Shown here: positions 62,341 through 64,000 of the stretch, piece by piece
How positions within the stretch are numbered: the first letter of the stretch is position 1
How the letters are laid out: the number at the start of each line of letters is the position of its first letter
DNA from: Spartobacteria bacterium
GTDB taxonomy: Bacteria > Verrucomicrobiota > Verrucomicrobiia > Chthoniobacterales > UBA10450
Direction of reading: 5' to 3'
Assembly: GCA_003134785.1 (NCBI GenBank)
Contig: PLCN01000020.1
Location: forward strand, 124,001 to 188,000
Length of the DNA stretch: 64,000 nt
Position numbers and translations under genes: made by a program
Notes under the pieces: model-generated
The model's database searches: none
The model's input: the letters and a program-made list of their open reading frames with translations, nothing else
What the model was told of the DNA's origin: nothing

Positions 62341-63714
62341 ATGAAGAAACTGAAAGTTTACTCATTCATCGCCGCAGGAACAGCGCTCCTGGCTTTTGCG
62401 ACTCCGGCATTTGCCGGGACGTTCATCGTGACCTCGGGTCCAACTTTTACGCCAAACGCGGCTTTCACGGACAACACGATCAAAGTAGAAACACTCCACA
62501 ATCCGCCGGGGGTGAACGGCGATCTGGTAAGAATTTCAGGCGGCGCGACGATCGCCCCGCCAGCCTCGAACAGCGCCGCGGTTGACATCGCCGGCAGTTA
62601 TTCCGCCAACGCCGGGGACCTTCTCTCAGCTGCTTATAGCTTCACGATAGACTCGAACGTCTCAGGGCCCGTAACCTACACCGTGCGCGCCTCCGCGACC
62701 GTTCTTGGCAGCCCACAGAATTTCACGAAGACCGACAACGTCCTGTCGGGATTGCATCAATATAAAGGCGCAATCCAGTTACCCGTTTCCTTCCCGTTCC
62801 CGGCCTCCGGGACCTTTTCGGCGACCTTTAGTCTGGATTTTGGCTCCGGGTCGGCCGGCACTCTCAACCTCAGGATCCAGCAGGCCGACATTCAGCTGGC
62901 TCCCACCGCGGCCACTATCCCGCCGGCTGCGCGGGCCCTTAACATTTCCACTCGTCTCGCCATAGCGACCGGCGACAACGTTCTCATTGGCGGCTTCATC
63001 ATCACCGGAAGCGACCCAAAGAAGGTCCTTATCCGCGGGAGGGGTCCTTCCCTCAATGGCGTTGGAGTTACTTTGCCTGATCCTACTTTGGAACTACATC
63101 AAGGCAGCACCACGGTATCTACGAACGACAACTGGAAAACAAAACCCGACGGCAGCAGCCAGCAAGCGGACATCGAGGCCACGACCATTCCGCCGACAAA
63201 CGATCTCGAGTCCGCCATTCTCGCCACTCTTGACCCTGGGACATACACCGCCATCCTTGCCGGTAAGGATGGAGGAACGGGCGTGGGCTTAATCGAGGTT
63301 TACGATCTCGCGCAAACCGCGAACTCCCAATTGGCCAACATTAGTACGCGTGGCTTTGTCCAAACCGGTGACAACATCATGATCGGCGGCTTCATTCTCG
63401 GTCCCAATAACAACGGCGCCGCCTCGGTCGTCGTGCGCGCGATCGGGCCTTCTCTCGCCTCAGCCGGCGTAGCCAACTCATTGCAGGACCCGACCCTCGA
63501 GTTGCACAGCGAGGACGGCACACTCATTGCCTCCAATGACAACTGGAAGGATGGCCCGGACAAGCAGACCATCATGGATAACGGTTTGGCGCCGGCGAAT
63601 GACAAAGAGTCGGCGCTGTTCGCCATCCCCGCGCCCGGCAATTACACCGCTGTCGTGCGCGGCGTGAACAACGTCACGGGGGTCGGCGTGGTGGAAGCGT
63701 ACAACCTCCAATAG
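62341..63714 (+). CDS. Secreted beta-sandwich protein with tandem NISTR/GGFI module
   Basis: 457 residues with a signal peptide (MKKLKVYSFIAAGTALLAFA, cleavage near AFA-GT). The head (about 25-200) is an unrecognised all-beta domain (GTFIVTSGPTFTPNAAFTDN, FPASGTFSATFSLDFGSGSA) with no cysteine. Two C-terminal modules follow (LNISTRLAIATGDNVLIGGF; ANISTRGFVQTGDNIMIGGF), with IRGRGPSLNGVG, VRAIGPSLASAG, LELHQ and LELHS, and NDNWK. It ends VEAYNLQ. It is the smallest member of the family here, so a good representative of the module. It lies between the two NHL genes on the same strand. Confidence 0.88.
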   Translation: MKKLKVYSFIAAGTALLAFATPAFAGTFIVTSGPTFTPNAAFTDNTIKVETLHNPPGVNGDLVRISGGATIAPPASNSAAVDIAGSYSANAGDLLSAAYSFTIDSNVSGPVTYTVRASATVLGSPQNFTKTDNVLSGLHQYKGAIQLPVSFPFPASGTFSATFSLDFGSGSAGTLNLRIQQADIQLAPTAATIPPAARALNISTRLAIATGDNVLIGGFIITGSDPKKVLIRGRGPSLNGVGVTLPDPTLELHQGSTTVSTNDNWKTKPDGSSQQADIEATTIPPTNDLESAILATLDPGTYTAILAGKDGGTGVGLIEVYDLAQTANSQLANISTRGFVQTGDNIMIGGFILGPNNNGAASVVVRAIGPSLASAGVANSLQDPTLELHSEDGTLIASNDNWKDGPDKQTIMDNGLAPANDKESALFAIPAPGNYTAVVRGVNNVTGVGVVEAYNLQ

Positions 63715-63894
63715 CGGAGGCGACCTTGATTAGAACCATCGCTGTCCGGCAGCAGCGCCTGGGACACCCCAGGCGTTAGGCATTGTTAAGCTCAGCAACG
63801 GCAAATTTCGAAACTCTTAAACTTCGTCACTCAGATCTCGTCGTTCTTATAAAGATCGACATAAGACGAAATTGTCGCTAGCAACGTAATCGGC

Positions 63895-64000
63895 GTGAAG
63901 AAATTTCTCTTGCCGTTGTTCTTCAGCGTTTGCGGTTTGAGTGGAGCCGTCACGACTCAGGCGCAATCGGTTTACGAACCGTATTCCTTCGCCACGCTCG
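63895..64000 (+). CDS. NHL-repeat protein paralogue, start only (cut by window edge)
   Basis: From GTG 63895 the frame reads MKKFLLPLFFSVCGLSGAVT, then TQAQSVYEPYSFATL up to the edge. This is clearly paralogous to the start of the NHL gene at 58476 (MKRFLLPLLLIGCALGGATT, then TRAQSNYEPYSFTTL), including the non-ATG start and signal peptide. The rest is outside the window, so repeat number and C-terminal module are not visible. Confidence 0.8.
   Translation, partial: MKKFLLPLFFSVCGLSGAVTTQAQSVYEPYSFATL

Noticed and set aside
1-64000. tRNA, rRNA, riboswitch or phage genes
   Set aside because: I looked for T-loop GGTTCGA contexts, CCA ends, conserved rRNA text and integrase/capsid words and saw nothing convincing; a covariance-model scan would be decisive.

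Overview
The window looks like a chromosomal segment of a Verrucomicrobiota bacterium, most likely Spartobacteria/Chthoniobacterales (Udaeobacter- or Chthoniobacter-like). The grounds are high GC; a ~50-residue small basic protein that I associate with Chlamydiae/Verrucomicrobia; Gram-negative envelope genes (LpxL-like acyltransferase, WaaF-like heptosyltransferase, ArnT-like transferase, an outer-membrane barrel); many short palindromic intergenic repeats; and a set of large secreted proteins ending in the same tandem C-terminal module. The lineage is inferred from gene content; no 16S gene is present.

Layout. 1-5.4 kb: a hybrid histidine kinase running off the left edge, then a polysaccharide deacetylase, a dynamin-like GTPase and a secreted protein. 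5.5-8 kb: nadB-panC (NAD and pantothenate synthesis). 8.2-11.6 kb: a delta-60-repeat surface protein split by two compensating frameshifts. 11.6-19.9 kb: methyltransferase, RmlC-like cupin, double GT2 glycosyltransferase, an LpxL-WaaF fusion, thioesterase and ArnT-like protein (envelope glycan/lipid). 19.9-22.8 kb: rhodanese, mtnA, small basic protein, pseudouridine synthase. 22.9-27.9 kb: ybbP-ybbA with divergent tesA (an E. coli-like arrangement) and an SDR. 27.9-31 kb: redoxin and DsbD-like operon. 31-35.5 kb: secreted proteins including a matrixin-like protease, a lipoprotein, a threonine aldolase and a 38-aa membrane protein. 35.7-46.9 kb: housekeeping (PutA, RsmI, L21, L27, Adk, Fmt, PyrH, Frr), a glutaredoxin pair and a decayed TPR gene. 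47.2-64 kb: a co-oriented surface-protein locus.

The surface locus is the most unusual part. Kelch, Ig-like, NHL and beta-sandwich secreted proteins all end in two copies of a ~120-residue module (NISTR...GDNVLIGGFI...IRAIGPSL...DPTLELHD...NDNW...ESAI.ATL.PG.YTA.V.G...TGVALVEVY.LQ). Set among them is an overlapping gene pair: a FecR-TPR-outer-membrane-barrel protein and a CHASE2 adenylate cyclase. The module also ends the delta-60 protein at 8.3 kb and the protease at 32 kb. It is attached to unrelated N-terminal heads and stops exactly at the C-terminus, so it is a candidate surface-sorting or anchoring signal; that role is inference.

The intergenic gaps carry at least six families of palindromic repeat. 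Three copies of one begin 6-16 bases after stop codons, one splits the ybbA-ybbP operon, and one is nested inside another. Separately, the word GCCTAACGA(G) is strongly over-represented, often at the cost of the rare TTA leucine codon. No tRNA, rRNA, CRISPR array, transposase or phage gene was recognised.
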